Shown here in pieces: positions 7,591 to 13,327 of a stretch of 13,327 nt of DNA. The notes below the pieces were generated by a model that saw nothing but the letters and a program-made list of their open reading frames with translations, was not told the origin of the DNA and did not search any database. The position numbers were made by a program, and so were the translations under genes. Origin of the DNA: a bacterium (GTDB lineage: Bacteria; Bacteroidota; Ignavibacteria; Kapaibacteriales; UBA961); contig JALHLL010000080.1 in the NCBI GenBank assembly GCA_022844575.1, positions 1-13,327 on the forward strand, given 5' to 3'. The first letter of the stretch is position 1. Every line of letters starts with the position of its first letter.

Positions 7591-7796
7591 ATGAAGACAT
7601 TTACTCGTATTGTACTCTGTTGTTTTGTATGTATTTGTTCGTACTGCTGTGTTTTTGCAAGTGATTCTACGAAGGTGAAAAAATGTAAAATCACATTAGC
7701 GAATGGTAATGAATTAGTAGGAAAAATTTTCGAGAAGACAGTTTGAGGGTTGTGCTGAAAAGTAAAGGAGTTGAATCGAGAGTATCGAGAAAATGA
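7591..7796 (+). pseudogene. Frameshifted, truncated copy of the barrel-like gene
   Basis: The ATG at 7591 opens a signal peptide (IVLCCFVCICSYCCVFA) and then SDSTKVKKCKITLANGNEL, a close match to the first 45 residues of the protein at 6891. A one-base deletion relative to that gene (ATTTTCGAG against ATTGTTCGTG) near 7728 ends the frame at a TGA (7744-7746) after 51 codons. If the base is restored, matching continues (SLRVVLKSKGVESRVSR) until about 7790, where similarity stops abruptly and a TGA follows at 7794-7796. The whole barrel half is missing. It is a tandem duplicate that has lost function, unless the 51-residue peptide is itself used. Confidence 0.85.
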
Positions 7797-7886
7797 CGGA
7801 TACCCAACGAAACCGAATTACGATTGTTATATCAGTTTTTTCGTATTGGTTTTGTTGCGGCACATGTAAAAATGTATCTTATAAAA

Positions 7887-7954
7887 ACAAAAGAATTTGT
7901 TGTGATAGTTATGAAGAACGAACCTTATTAAACAAAGAAATTTGTTGCGGTAAG
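7887..7954 (+). repeat. GNRA-loop hairpin repeat, copies B and C
   Basis: Two more copies of the ACAAA-NNAA-TTTGT core: 7887-7900 with loop AGAA and 7932-7945 with loop GAAA. Copy C is flanked by CTTA (7924-7927) and GGTAAG (7949-7954), which extends the pairing partly; copy B is decayed. They lie in the 3' region of the broken barrel-like copy. A frame across them gives Cys-rich nonsense (ICC repeats) generated by the repeat itself. Confidence 0.6.
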
Positions 7955-7979
7955 CGGCAATTCTATTATCAACGTGCCG

Positions 7980-8027
7980 GATATAAACAAAGAAAGGACA
8001 TCCTGCTCCGACATCCTTTCTTGTCCC
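7980..8027 (+). terminator. Repeat block with terminator-like hairpin, copy 2
   Basis: Near-identical to 4393-4441, with a cleaner stem: AAGAAAGGA (7990-7998) pairs perfectly with TCCTTTCTT (8014-8022) around 15 bases, followed by GTCCCC. Copy 2 keeps 9 perfect pairs while copy 1 has 6. It would terminate plus-strand transcripts from the barrel-like copy. Confidence 0.5.
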
Positions 8028-8099
8028 CTGATTGGTGTGTGTATGTGGTGAATTATTTTTTTTACAATATTCAATATATGACTTTTTAACGAATTACGA

Positions 8100-8120
8100 A
8101 AATTTTACACCGTAAAATTT
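8100..8120. terminator. AT-rich hairpin at the end of the T9SS remnant
   Basis: AAATTTTAC (8100-8108) and GTAAAATTT (8112-8120) are exact inverted copies around a 3-base loop, overlapping the stop codon of the T9SS tail remnant. It could be a weak terminator in either direction; there is no long T-run. Confidence 0.4.
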
Positions 8121-8295
8121 AATTTCCTGCTTTTATCAGCATAGGGTATATACCTGAAAGCAGATTCGTAATATACACTTGAATAGTATTCGTTCCCGGC
8201 GGTAGTATTCCTTTGTTTAGTTTCATAAGGGGTATTCCGTTCATATCGTATAGTACTATGTACGATTCTATTTTAAGAAAAAGTTTTAATGCTGT
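8119..8295 (-). pseudogene. Detached T9SS sorting-domain remnant
   Basis: The minus strand encodes LKLFLKIESYIVLYDMNG, then IPLMKLNKGILPPGTN, VYITNLLSGIYPMLIKAGN and TAA at 8121-8119. The YDMNG turn, the PPGTN turn and the LLSGIYPMLI strand are the second half of a T9SS type A C-terminal domain. There is no start codon or signal of its own, and a TAG (8298-8296) bounds it upstream. It is out of frame with the DUF4397 fragment just upstream and is evidently the tail of that gene after an internal deletion that also removed the PNP half of the domain. Confidence 0.75.
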
Positions 8296-8308
8296 CTATC
8301 ACCATTTA

Positions 8309-8791
8309 TCAGAAAACGGCAGGCGCGTCGGTAGCACCATGAAATACTAATCTCTCCACGTTATTAGTGTTCTGAGCCACCGATTGACCTGCGATTATTT
8401 TACAATTAAGAGTTAACGGTTTTGTATTAAGGTCAAAGTTCGTTGAGAACAGTGTGGGGGCACTCGCGCCGTATATCATTGTCATATATGTTTTGCCGGA
8501 TTCAGGTGTAAACTCAAAGTCTTTTAGTACACTGTCTGCTCCGCTTGTATGTTCGGGTGTAATTCTTTTTTGTGATTGAGTGCCTGAAGGTAATGTTAAG
8601 AATGATGACGCCGTTCTGAAACTTACCTCTTGCAGAGCGGGTAAGGGCACTCCGTTAACGTATATATCAATTTTTGCAAGCTCGGAATCGGCATCATTAT
8701 GTATTATTTGCACATTCGCCATTTGGCGATATGATTTCTCAGCTATAAAAGCGAATAGAATAATAACAATAAATGAGAAAAAATATTTCAC
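8309..8791 (-). pseudogene. Truncated DUF4397 paralogue
   Basis: A 160-codon frame from a GTG at 8791-8789, with AAGAGGA seven bases upstream, the best Shine-Dalgarno in the window. A hydrophobic leader (FFSFIVIILFAFIAEK) is followed by ANVQIIHNDADSELAKIDIY, VSFRTASSFLTLPSG, FTPESGKTYMTMIYGA and LVFHGATDAPAV, aligning with residues 25 to about 160 of the intact protein at 4653-6386. It stops (TGA 8311-8309) exactly inside the conserved GATDAPAVD motif, so the second half of the DUF4397 unit is missing. The leader lacks the usual A-X-A site, ending EKSYRQ. A T9SS tail remnant follows. The good ribosome site means a truncated product could still be made. Confidence 0.8.
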
Positions 8792-8897
8792 ACCGAATTC
8801 CTCTTGATTACTTTATAAAAAACATCTTTGTATTTTATTACAATTACTCAATTATATTGTTTTTTTATCAGGTCACCGACGCTTGTTTGCTACTAAA

Positions 8898-9893
8898 CTA
8901 TTCCGGTCTCCAATTTGCAAAAATAAATGAATCCCAGTCTTTATTTATTTTTAATACACTTTTATCATCATTATCTAGAGGAACTATCATATCGGGCGGA
9001 CCTATTTCAGTTCTACTTTTGCCTATGCTATAACCGGTATCGAAGAATGCAGGAAATTTTACTTTACATTTCAGAAATTCCTCACCCCCATTACTTACAA
9101 ATATAATATGCCTATCATTAACCGCACCCCAAAAATGATTAGAGTGTTTGAAACTGGAGATATTGGGTATATGCTTACCGCTTTTTATCGTGGGATCGCT
9201 ATGTAAAACAATTCTTCCTACAGCATAGTAAGCGATTTCAAGAGAATTTTGAAGCTGCTGTATATTAAGACATTGATTGCTATTGGAATTTATGTTCGGA
9301 TATTCATCGAATGAAATATGATATTCGTTTTTTTGGCGATTAAGTACGCCATGCCCCCACACGAAAAATGAATTGGGGCTCATTTCCGTTTCCCAAAAAA
9401 CGGATACATATAGTTTCTGCGGTAAATTAGGTTCGCCTGTCGTATCTATTTCACCTTTCATCGAATATAAATATCCGTCATTTACCCGTAAACATTCAAA
9501 CACCGTGCCGCTATCCATATCAATGGAAAGTTCTATTTCAAAACGAAATTTATCTTCGGTTATTTCCAGTACCTTTGCAAGCGTTGTACTTTTTCCTGCC
9601 AAAATTAAAGCACTATCGGCTTTTTTATAGCTCCATTTTCCGATTTCGGTATTAAGGGTATTATGTATTTCGTAATCGCCGTTTTCGTAGAACCTGATAT
9701 ATGTTTTTGAATAGTGTTCCGAAAGAACCTTTTGTCCCACATGCACATTTTGGGCTTTCCATAACTGTACGATTGCAATATCCGGATCAACAGTTTTAGG
9801 CGTATGGTTGATTAGCCCTTCACTGCAACCGTTCATAATTGCCGACAGAGTGAATAATAATAAAGCTATATGTGGTAAATATGACCTTCTCAT
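8898..9893 (-). CDS. Lipocalin-like lipoprotein in the sigma/anti-sigma operon
   Basis: A 331-residue protein with a lipoprotein signal: positive N-terminus MRRS, hydrophobic IALLLFTLSAIM and lipobox MNGC (Cys 23). Residues about 41-122 look like the first strands of a lipocalin-like domain: LWKAQNV, TYIRFYENGDYEI, IGKWSYKKADSALILAG, AKVLEITEDKFRFEI. The remaining two thirds (about 150-331) are beta-rich and unfamiliar to me (KLYVSVFWETEMSPNSFFVW, ECLKCKVKFP-like segments). It starts 46 bases after the stop of the anti-sigma gene on the same strand, with no terminator between, so co-transcription is likely. A role as an envelope partner or target of the sigma system is inference. Confidence 0.75.
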   Translation of the reverse strand: MRRSYLPHIALLLFTLSAIMNGCSEGLINHTPKTVDPDIAIVQLWKAQNVHVGQKVLSEHYSKTYIRFYENGDYEIHNTLNTEIGKWSYKKADSALILAGKSTTLAKVLEITEDKFRFEIELSIDMDSGTVFECLRVNDGYLYSMKGEIDTTGEPNLPQKLYVSVFWETEMSPNSFFVWGHGVLNRQKNEYHISFDEYPNINSNSNQCLNIQQLQNSLEIAYYAVGRIVLHSDPTIKSGKHIPNISSFKHSNHFWGAVNDRHIIFVSNGGEEFLKCKVKFPAFFDTGYSIGKSRTEIGPPDMIVPLDNDDKSVLKINKDWDSFIFANWRPE

Positions 9894-9939
9894 GTAAGTA
9901 TTAAAGTGAATAATTATAATGTATTATTGGTGATTATTA

Positions 9940-11247
9940 TTAAAGATGAATATTAACTCCGTACGAAAGTCCTAACTTTTGTGCTCCGTACCATACGTTT
10001 CTATAACTATACATCATAACCGTACCCTCCATACCGAATGAAAATGAAAAATTATTATGTGGCTGCCATGTAACACCTACTATACTGCGTGTTATAGGTC
10101 CGAACTTTGTTCCACCCGCAACCATCTGAACAAATGGCTGAATGCCGAATAATCCTTCTATACGATCCATACGATATCTATATGCAGCCCCACCCCATAA
10201 TAAGGAATATCTTTGCTCAAGATTATTCGTTTCGCTTACTTCATAGATAGGAAACGTTTCCTGACCCAAATCAAAACCCACCGAATGATTTTCAGTCAAT
10301 TCATATAAGGATGTAATTGCCAGATTGTTAAATAAAATATCGGGCGTATTCACGTCGCGGTTCGGATATTGTTTAATACCGTTAATAGTACGGATATTAA
10401 AGGAAAATTTATCTTGTGCATCTTTTGCCGAATTTAATATTTCATTGTTGGCAAAAGAAGGTTGAGAAGGCGAAAATTCATCCGAAAACGTATTTGCTTG
10501 AATAGTGGAGTTTGTTATATCATGAGCAATGTCCATACTCTCATTATTCGACGCATTATTTGCCAAAACGGGTAATTGCACCGAACTATTATCGGAAGAT
10601 GCGATTTTCTGTTTTAAGTATTCAAATTCATCTTCGGCGACTAAGGCATATCCTTTCGGTACATAAGGTACATATACATTACGTGTTTGAGCCGTATTAT
10701 TTGTTTGCTGGCGAATCAATTCATTTTGTGTCGCAAACGATGTTCTTTGTTCTTGCTCCAATCGTTCTATACGGCGTAATAGTTCCTCGCCGTCACCTTT
10801 GGAGAAATTCTCCGAAACCCTCATTGGCTTTTTATCCGTATGTATCGGTTCATTATTCGCTGCATCATTCCATAATACGAAAGCCGCCACCGATGTTATG
10901 CCTACGGCAGCCAGGGGTATAAAGGTGGAAACAATTTTGCCGAAAAGACCTGATAAGAAAGCACCCGATTGAGCCGAAGTAGTACCGATAGATGCACCGA
11001 TAACGGGAACGGCAACACCGGCTTTTGCAAAAAGGGCAGCTGTCACATCCGAAGGTGGTACGGTATTTTCACGTTCATGGTGTATTGCCGAACGTATCGT
11101 AATGGCATCCTCAAATTCCGCCTGCAATTCGCTATCATTAGCCATAGCTCGGAATAAGGCATCCTTTTCGGCGGCACCGGCATGCCCATCCAAAAAAAGA
11201 TATAATAAATCGGATCCATTCATAGGTATATCACTATCATTTGTCAT
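9940..11247 (-). CDS. Dual-membrane-spanning anti-sigma factor (Dma-like)
   Basis: A 435-residue protein. Residues 10-75 resemble the cytosolic N-domain of zinc-free anti-sigma factors (LLYLFLDGHAGAAEKDALF, SELQAEFEDAITIRSAI). Residues about 104-126 are one transmembrane helix (KIVSTFIPLAAVGITSVAAF). Residues 128-280 are a polar, Asn/Ser-rich periplasmic stretch with a heptad-like coiled coil at 152-183 (ELLRRIERLEQEQRTSF). Residues about 281-435 alternate as amphipathic strands (HSVGFDLGQETF, RYSLLWGGAAYRYR, GLFGIQPFVQMVAGGT, SIVGVTWQP, FSFSFGMEGTV, LGLSYGVNIHL), a small outer-membrane beta-barrel. No signal peptide is present, fitting an N-in topology. The same layout is known in Bacteroides as dual-membrane-spanning anti-sigma factors. 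It follows its sigma gene by 27 bases. Function as its regulator is inferred from architecture and position. Confidence 0.85.
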   Translation of the reverse strand: MTNDSDIPMNGSDLLYLFLDGHAGAAEKDALFRAMANDSELQAEFEDAITIRSAIHHERENTVPPSDVTAALFAKAGVAVPVIGASIGTTSAQSGAFLSGLFGKIVSTFIPLAAVGITSVAAFVLWNDAANNEPIHTDKKPMRVSENFSKGDGEELLRRIERLEQEQRTSFATQNELIRQQTNNTAQTRNVYVPYVPKGYALVAEDEFEYLKQKIASSDNSSVQLPVLANNASNNESMDIAHDITNSTIQANTFSDEFSPSQPSFANNEILNSAKDAQDKFSFNIRTINGIKQYPNRDVNTPDILFNNLAITSLYELTENHSVGFDLGQETFPIYEVSETNNLEQRYSLLWGGAAYRYRMDRIEGLFGIQPFVQMVAGGTKFGPITRSIVGVTWQPHNNFSFSFGMEGTVMMYSYRNVWYGAQKLGLSYGVNIHL

Positions 11248-11274
11248 TGTTTTGCTCTTTTCCGAAAGAAAAAC

Positions 11275-11853
11275 TTACGGTTTAAAAATATCCGGTGGCG
11301 CATTTCTTACTTTATCCATATATGGCGAAAGTATCATTCTCAATTTCTTTTTAGCTCTTACTACCCAGTTTCTTACGGTTGATACCGGAACTTCCAGCAC
11401 TTCGCCGATTTGTTCATAGCTTAGGTCATCATACATCTGCAATACGAAAGCTTCCCGATGATGTTCCGGCAATAATTCTATTGCCATACTTATCATCTGC
11501 GAAAGTTCCTTTTGCTCCATTGATTTATCAAAAGTTCCTATGGTCTCTTCATCAAACTCTACGGGTTGCTGCTTACGTTCCTTAGCCCTTAAGCAATGGT
11601 TACGGGCAATTCTGTGAATATAAGCAGGAAAATTTTCTACATTAGTACCATTATCAGCGGAACGTAAGATACTTATAAATGTTTCCTGAAACATATCATC
11701 GGCATGAATGCCATCGCCCAAAATTCGCCTGCAATATAAATAGATACGCGTACCATACCTGCGGTATAGCTCACCGAATGCGCTATCCCTTTGTGGCGTT
11801 ACAAGAGCTTTATACAACTCTGTATCGGTATGATGCTGTAGTACCACGTTCAT
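11275..11853 (-). CDS. ECF-family RNA polymerase sigma factor
   Basis: A 192-residue sigma-70 family protein with only regions 2 and 4, the ECF pattern. Region 2 spans about 24-92 (FGELYRRYGTRIYLYCRRIL, DDMFQETFISILRS, FPAYIHRIARNHCLRAKERK); region 4 about 122-172 (LLPEHHREAFVLQMYDDLSY, IGEVLEVPVSTVRNWVVRAK) with the helix-turn-helix at 143-167. It directs core RNA polymerase to a set of promoters when released from its anti-sigma partner, here the next gene. The ATG at 11853 has AAGG five bases upstream. A GAAAC-containing motif about 43 bases upstream suggests autoregulation. The gene begins the operon sigma, anti-sigma, lipoprotein. Confidence 0.95.
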   Translation of the reverse strand: MNVVLQHHTDTELYKALVTPQRDSAFGELYRRYGTRIYLYCRRILGDGIHADDMFQETFISILRSADNGTNVENFPAYIHRIARNHCLRAKERKQQPVEFDEETIGTFDKSMEQKELSQMISMAIELLPEHHREAFVLQMYDDLSYEQIGEVLEVPVSTVRNWVVRAKKKLRMILSPYMDKVRNAPPDIFKP

Positions 11854-11895
11854 AAATACCTTGCGAATTGCATTGTATTGATAATTATCCGTACA

Positions 11896-11907
11896 GTTTG
11901 TTTCACT
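11896..11907 (-). promoter_or_regulatory. Candidate ECF promoter element upstream of the sigma gene
   Basis: On the minus strand this reads AGTGAAACAAAC, identical to 6523-6534 upstream of the DUF4397/T9SS gene. A -35-like GAAAC here would put transcription start about 20 bases before the sigma ATG, a sensible leader length. The -10 sequence cannot be fixed from two sites. Confidence 0.4.
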
Positions 11908-11920
11908 AACTCTATGGCTT

Positions 11921-12003
11921 TCCCTTTTCGGCGGACGAAAGGGAACTGCTCTTCGTGCATAAGTTTTCGGTCAAGGGGTAAGAGGGTGGGCTGCATAATG
12001 CAG
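11921..12003. repeat. Palindromic elements upstream of the sigma gene
   Basis: TCCCTTTTCG (11921-11930) pairs with CGAAAGGGA (11936-11944) with one bulge. A perfect 13-base palindrome CTGCATAATGCAG follows at 11991-12003. Both lie just upstream of the candidate sigma promoter and are locally GC-richer than the surroundings. Confidence 0.55.
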
Positions 12004-12034
12004 GTGTGAATGTGGTATCCAAACACGAAGCCAC

Positions 12035-12150
12035 GTTATTCTGAACTGAGTGAAGAATCCATTTCGTGCACTGATTCTTCGTTGCAACCAGAATGATAGG
12101 AGCATACAAATTGCAACGAAGTAATTGTTATTCTGAATAAAGCGAAGTAG
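12035..12150. repeat. Cluster of ATTCTG...GAAGAATC interspersed repeats
   Basis: Three copies of one short repeat: 12035-12060 (plus; TTATTCTGAACTGAGTGAAG, then AATCC), 12073-12098 (inverted; reads TCATTCTGGTTGCAACGAAG, then AATC on the minus strand) and 12127-12150 (plus, decayed; TTATTCTGAATAAAGCGAAG). Copies 1 and 2 form a palindrome around 12061-12072. In addition, CTTCGTTGCAA (12077-12087) and TTGCAACGAAG (12111-12121) are exact inverted repeats. This resembles the intergenic CATTCTGAGCGAAGCGAAG repeat family seen in many bacteria, which suggests a REP/MITE-like element. The rest of 11854-12337 holds no gene I can support. Confidence 0.65.
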
Positions 12151-12337
12151 TAGCCCTATAATACAGATAGACACCTCTCCATTAATATACTCTTATACAA
12201 TGCATTAACAAACATCGGCTCATACTTCCTTTTATACTCTGCCTACTATAAGATTCTTATTCAAGTGTGTACACATCCCTTATTTCTTGTAATTTTATAA
12301 TGTAAAGTATGTATATAATGTAGGGAACACACACATA

Positions 12338-12811
12338 ATGACAGGTTTTTGGGATAACAATTATTATAATAATCCTCTGCTCACACCTGAGATGATTGAG
12401 TATGCAGAAAAAAAATTAAACGTTAAACTTCCTCAACGTTTTATTGATTTACTTTTAATACAGAATGGCGGTTATACAAAGGGATTTGCTTTCCCAATGT
12501 CAGAAAAAACCACATGGTCGGAAACGCATGTTCCCTTACAAGAGCTTTTTGGAATAGTGATAACACCATCCATTGAGTCAGCACATAACATTCTGGATAC
12601 TGAGTATTTAATTCAAGAATGGGGATTGCCCGAAAAACAAGTTTTATTATCCGGTGATGGTCACTGGTGGATAACACTCGATTATCGGAACAGCGATATA
12701 CCTTCTGTGCGCTGGATTGATTGCGAATGCGGCGAAGACATACATATTGCCGATACATTTGAAGAATTTATCAATAAATTAGTACCCGAAGCTATTTTTG
12801 AAGATGAATAA
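12338..12811 (+). CDS. SMI1/KNR4 (SUKH-1) family immunity-type protein
   Basis: A 157-residue cytosolic protein without a signal peptide. Family features in order: FWD near the start, TPEMIEYAEKKLNVKLPQRF (residues 16-35), LLIQNGGYTKGF (39-50), SGDGHWWITLDYR (105-117), PSVRWIDCE (122-130) and FEEFINKL (141-148). The E..L..KLP..F..LL..QNGG entry and the GDGHxWIxLDYR centre are diagnostic for the SUKH superfamily. In bacteria SUKH proteins are commonly immunity proteins that neutralise polymorphic or contact-dependent toxins by direct binding. No toxin gene is visible beside it here, so it is an orphan in this window. The 12-base gap with AGGGA upstream is a weak ribosome site. Confidence 0.9.
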   Translation: MTGFWDNNYYNNPLLTPEMIEYAEKKLNVKLPQRFIDLLLIQNGGYTKGFAFPMSEKTTWSETHVPLQELFGIVITPSIESAHNILDTEYLIQEWGLPEKQVLLSGDGHWWITLDYRNSDIPSVRWIDCECGEDIHIADTFEEFINKLVPEAIFEDE

Positions 12812-12927
12812 CTTATTTTGATATTTTATGATTAGGGGTAAAGGATAGTAACGTTTATAATGAGTTCCATGAAAAACTTGTTCACATGCATTTGTATCTG
12901 AGCATTTTATAAGCTGTTATACTCATC

Positions 12928-12943
12928 AGCCAAATCGGCTTTT
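12928..12943 (+). terminator. Weak terminator-like hairpin after the SUKH gene
   Basis: AGCC (12928-12931) and GGCT (12937-12940) form a 4-bp stem followed by TTT. It is 117 bases beyond the stop and short, so this is a tentative call. Confidence 0.25.
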
Positions 12944-12978
12944 AATTAAAGGCGCAAGTAAGAATTGGAATTGTTTAT

Positions 12979-13200
12979 ATGAAAAATATTTGCCGAATCA
13001 TTGTACTCATCATTCTATTCCACACTTCCACATCACAACAGCCAACCCAATCGTTGAATGGCGTTTGGCAAGCTATTAGGTCTGTGTATGCAGGTATTGA
13101 GATACCGGAAGATGTGCATCGTAAACAAGTACTTACCCTTACCGATAGTGTAATGAGTTTAACATTTGAAAAACAGGAAATAGGTGTACAAAACGGTAGT
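12979..13200 (+). CDS. Exported lipocalin-like protein, interrupted
   Basis: An ATG at 12979 opens a signal peptide (NICRIIVLIILFHTSTS, then QQPTQ) followed by LNGVWQAIRSVYAGIEIPED and VLTLTDSVMSLTFEKQEIGV, the typical first strands of a lipocalin-like domain (conserved G.W near residue 29). At about 13200 the sense of the sequence changes: the plus-strand frame stays open but turns into hydrophobic nonsense, while the minus strand encodes a transposase piece. The gene is therefore cut after about 74 codons, by insertion or by misassembly. Confidence 0.6.
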
Positions 13201-13327
13201 ACACGCATTGTCTTTGTGGCTTTTCTTATCACTATTGTCGTTCCACAGTTCTTCTCCTTTACCGTCCTTGATTGCTTTATTCTCCTCCGGTGTATTCCGT
13301 TGACGGGGGGCTATCGTATAACTCGCG
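13199..13327 (-). mobile_element. Fragment of an IS5-type transposase
   Basis: Reading in from the window edge on the minus strand, one open frame gives SYTIAPRQRNTPEENKAIK, then DGKGEELWNDNSDKKSHKDN. APRQRNTxEENxxIKxG followed by W.DN..K..HKD is the central signature of IS5-family DDE transposases, which normally continues DARWTKKNGxxxYGYKNH. That continuation is absent: the match ends at about 13205-13199. Both ends of the element are missing, one at the window edge and one at the junction with the lipocalin-like gene, so it is either a truncated insertion sequence or a chimeric join. Confidence 0.7.

Noticed and set aside
4343..8027. Possible CRISPR array from the recurring hairpin units.
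   Set aside because: Only three or four degenerate cores, irregular spacing, and the copies are split between two intergenic regions 3.5 kb apart.
7793..8089. 98-codon plus-strand frame with ICC-containing repeats.
   Set aside because: It runs through the hairpin repeats, which create the cysteine pattern; no start context, no family, no compositional sign of coding.
11912..12174. Minus-strand frames of about 65 codons upstream of the sigma gene.
   Set aside because: They overlap each other in different frames and consist of the palindromic repeats; no domain or start signal.
13199..13327. Minus-strand frame first read as the C-terminus of a polymorphic toxin paired with the SUKH gene.
   Set aside because: The APRQRNTPEENKAIK and W.DN..K..HKD pattern fits the middle of IS5-type transposases far better, and the orientation is wrong for a toxin-immunity pair.

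Overview
The window looks like a contig-sized piece of an AT-rich genome from the Bacteroidota/Chlorobiota (FCB) group. The evidence is two proteins with C-terminal type IX secretion (T9SS) sorting domains (one with a clear PNP motif), DUF4397 repeats, lipoproteins, outer-membrane barrel-like proteins, mostly A-rich leaders without strong Shine-Dalgarno sites, and an ECF sigma/anti-sigma pair of a type known from Bacteroidota. Kapabacteria- or Ignavibacteria-like lineages are plausible, but I cannot place the organism from sequence alone. No rRNA, tRNA or CRISPR array was seen. The first 18 bases are an Illumina adapter remnant, so at least the left edge is a raw assembly end.

Left part (1-2073, all minus strand): a truncated lipoprotein, a decayed N-terminal piece of kptA (RNA 2'-phosphotransferase) in frame with it, an exported protein whose last ~45 codons are cut off by stops, and a small exported protein. 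At 2437-4311 (+) lies a secreted right-handed beta-helix protein with a T9SS-like tail.

Middle part (4312-8897): a decaying paralogue neighbourhood. An intact protein with two long tandem DUF4397 units and a T9SS tail (minus) and an intact barrel-like outer-membrane protein (plus) are followed by a frameshifted partial copy of the barrel gene (plus) and a collapsed copy of the DUF4397 gene (minus). In the collapsed copy the second half of the DUF4397 unit is missing and a T9SS tail remnant lies just downstream in another frame. A composite structured repeat (GNRA-loop hairpin plus a terminator-like hairpin) lies beside the 3' end of both DUF4397 genes.

Right part (8898-11853, minus): an apparent operon, sigma -> anti-sigma -> lipoprotein. 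The ECF sigma factor is followed by an anti-sigma protein with a cytosolic N-domain, one transmembrane helix, a long periplasmic coiled-coil/disordered stretch and a C-terminal beta-barrel, an architecture that would cross both membranes. A lipocalin-like lipoprotein gene follows. This is the most interesting system in the window: a candidate direct outer-membrane-to-cytoplasm signalling route. A 12-base motif about 43 nt upstream of the sigma start recurs upstream of the DUF4397/T9SS gene.

Upstream of the sigma gene (11911-12150) is a cluster of palindromic interspersed repeats. The window ends with a SUKH (SMI1/KNR4) immunity-type protein (+) and an exported lipocalin-like gene (+), which is interrupted near 13200 by an inverted fragment of an IS5-type transposase running off the edge.
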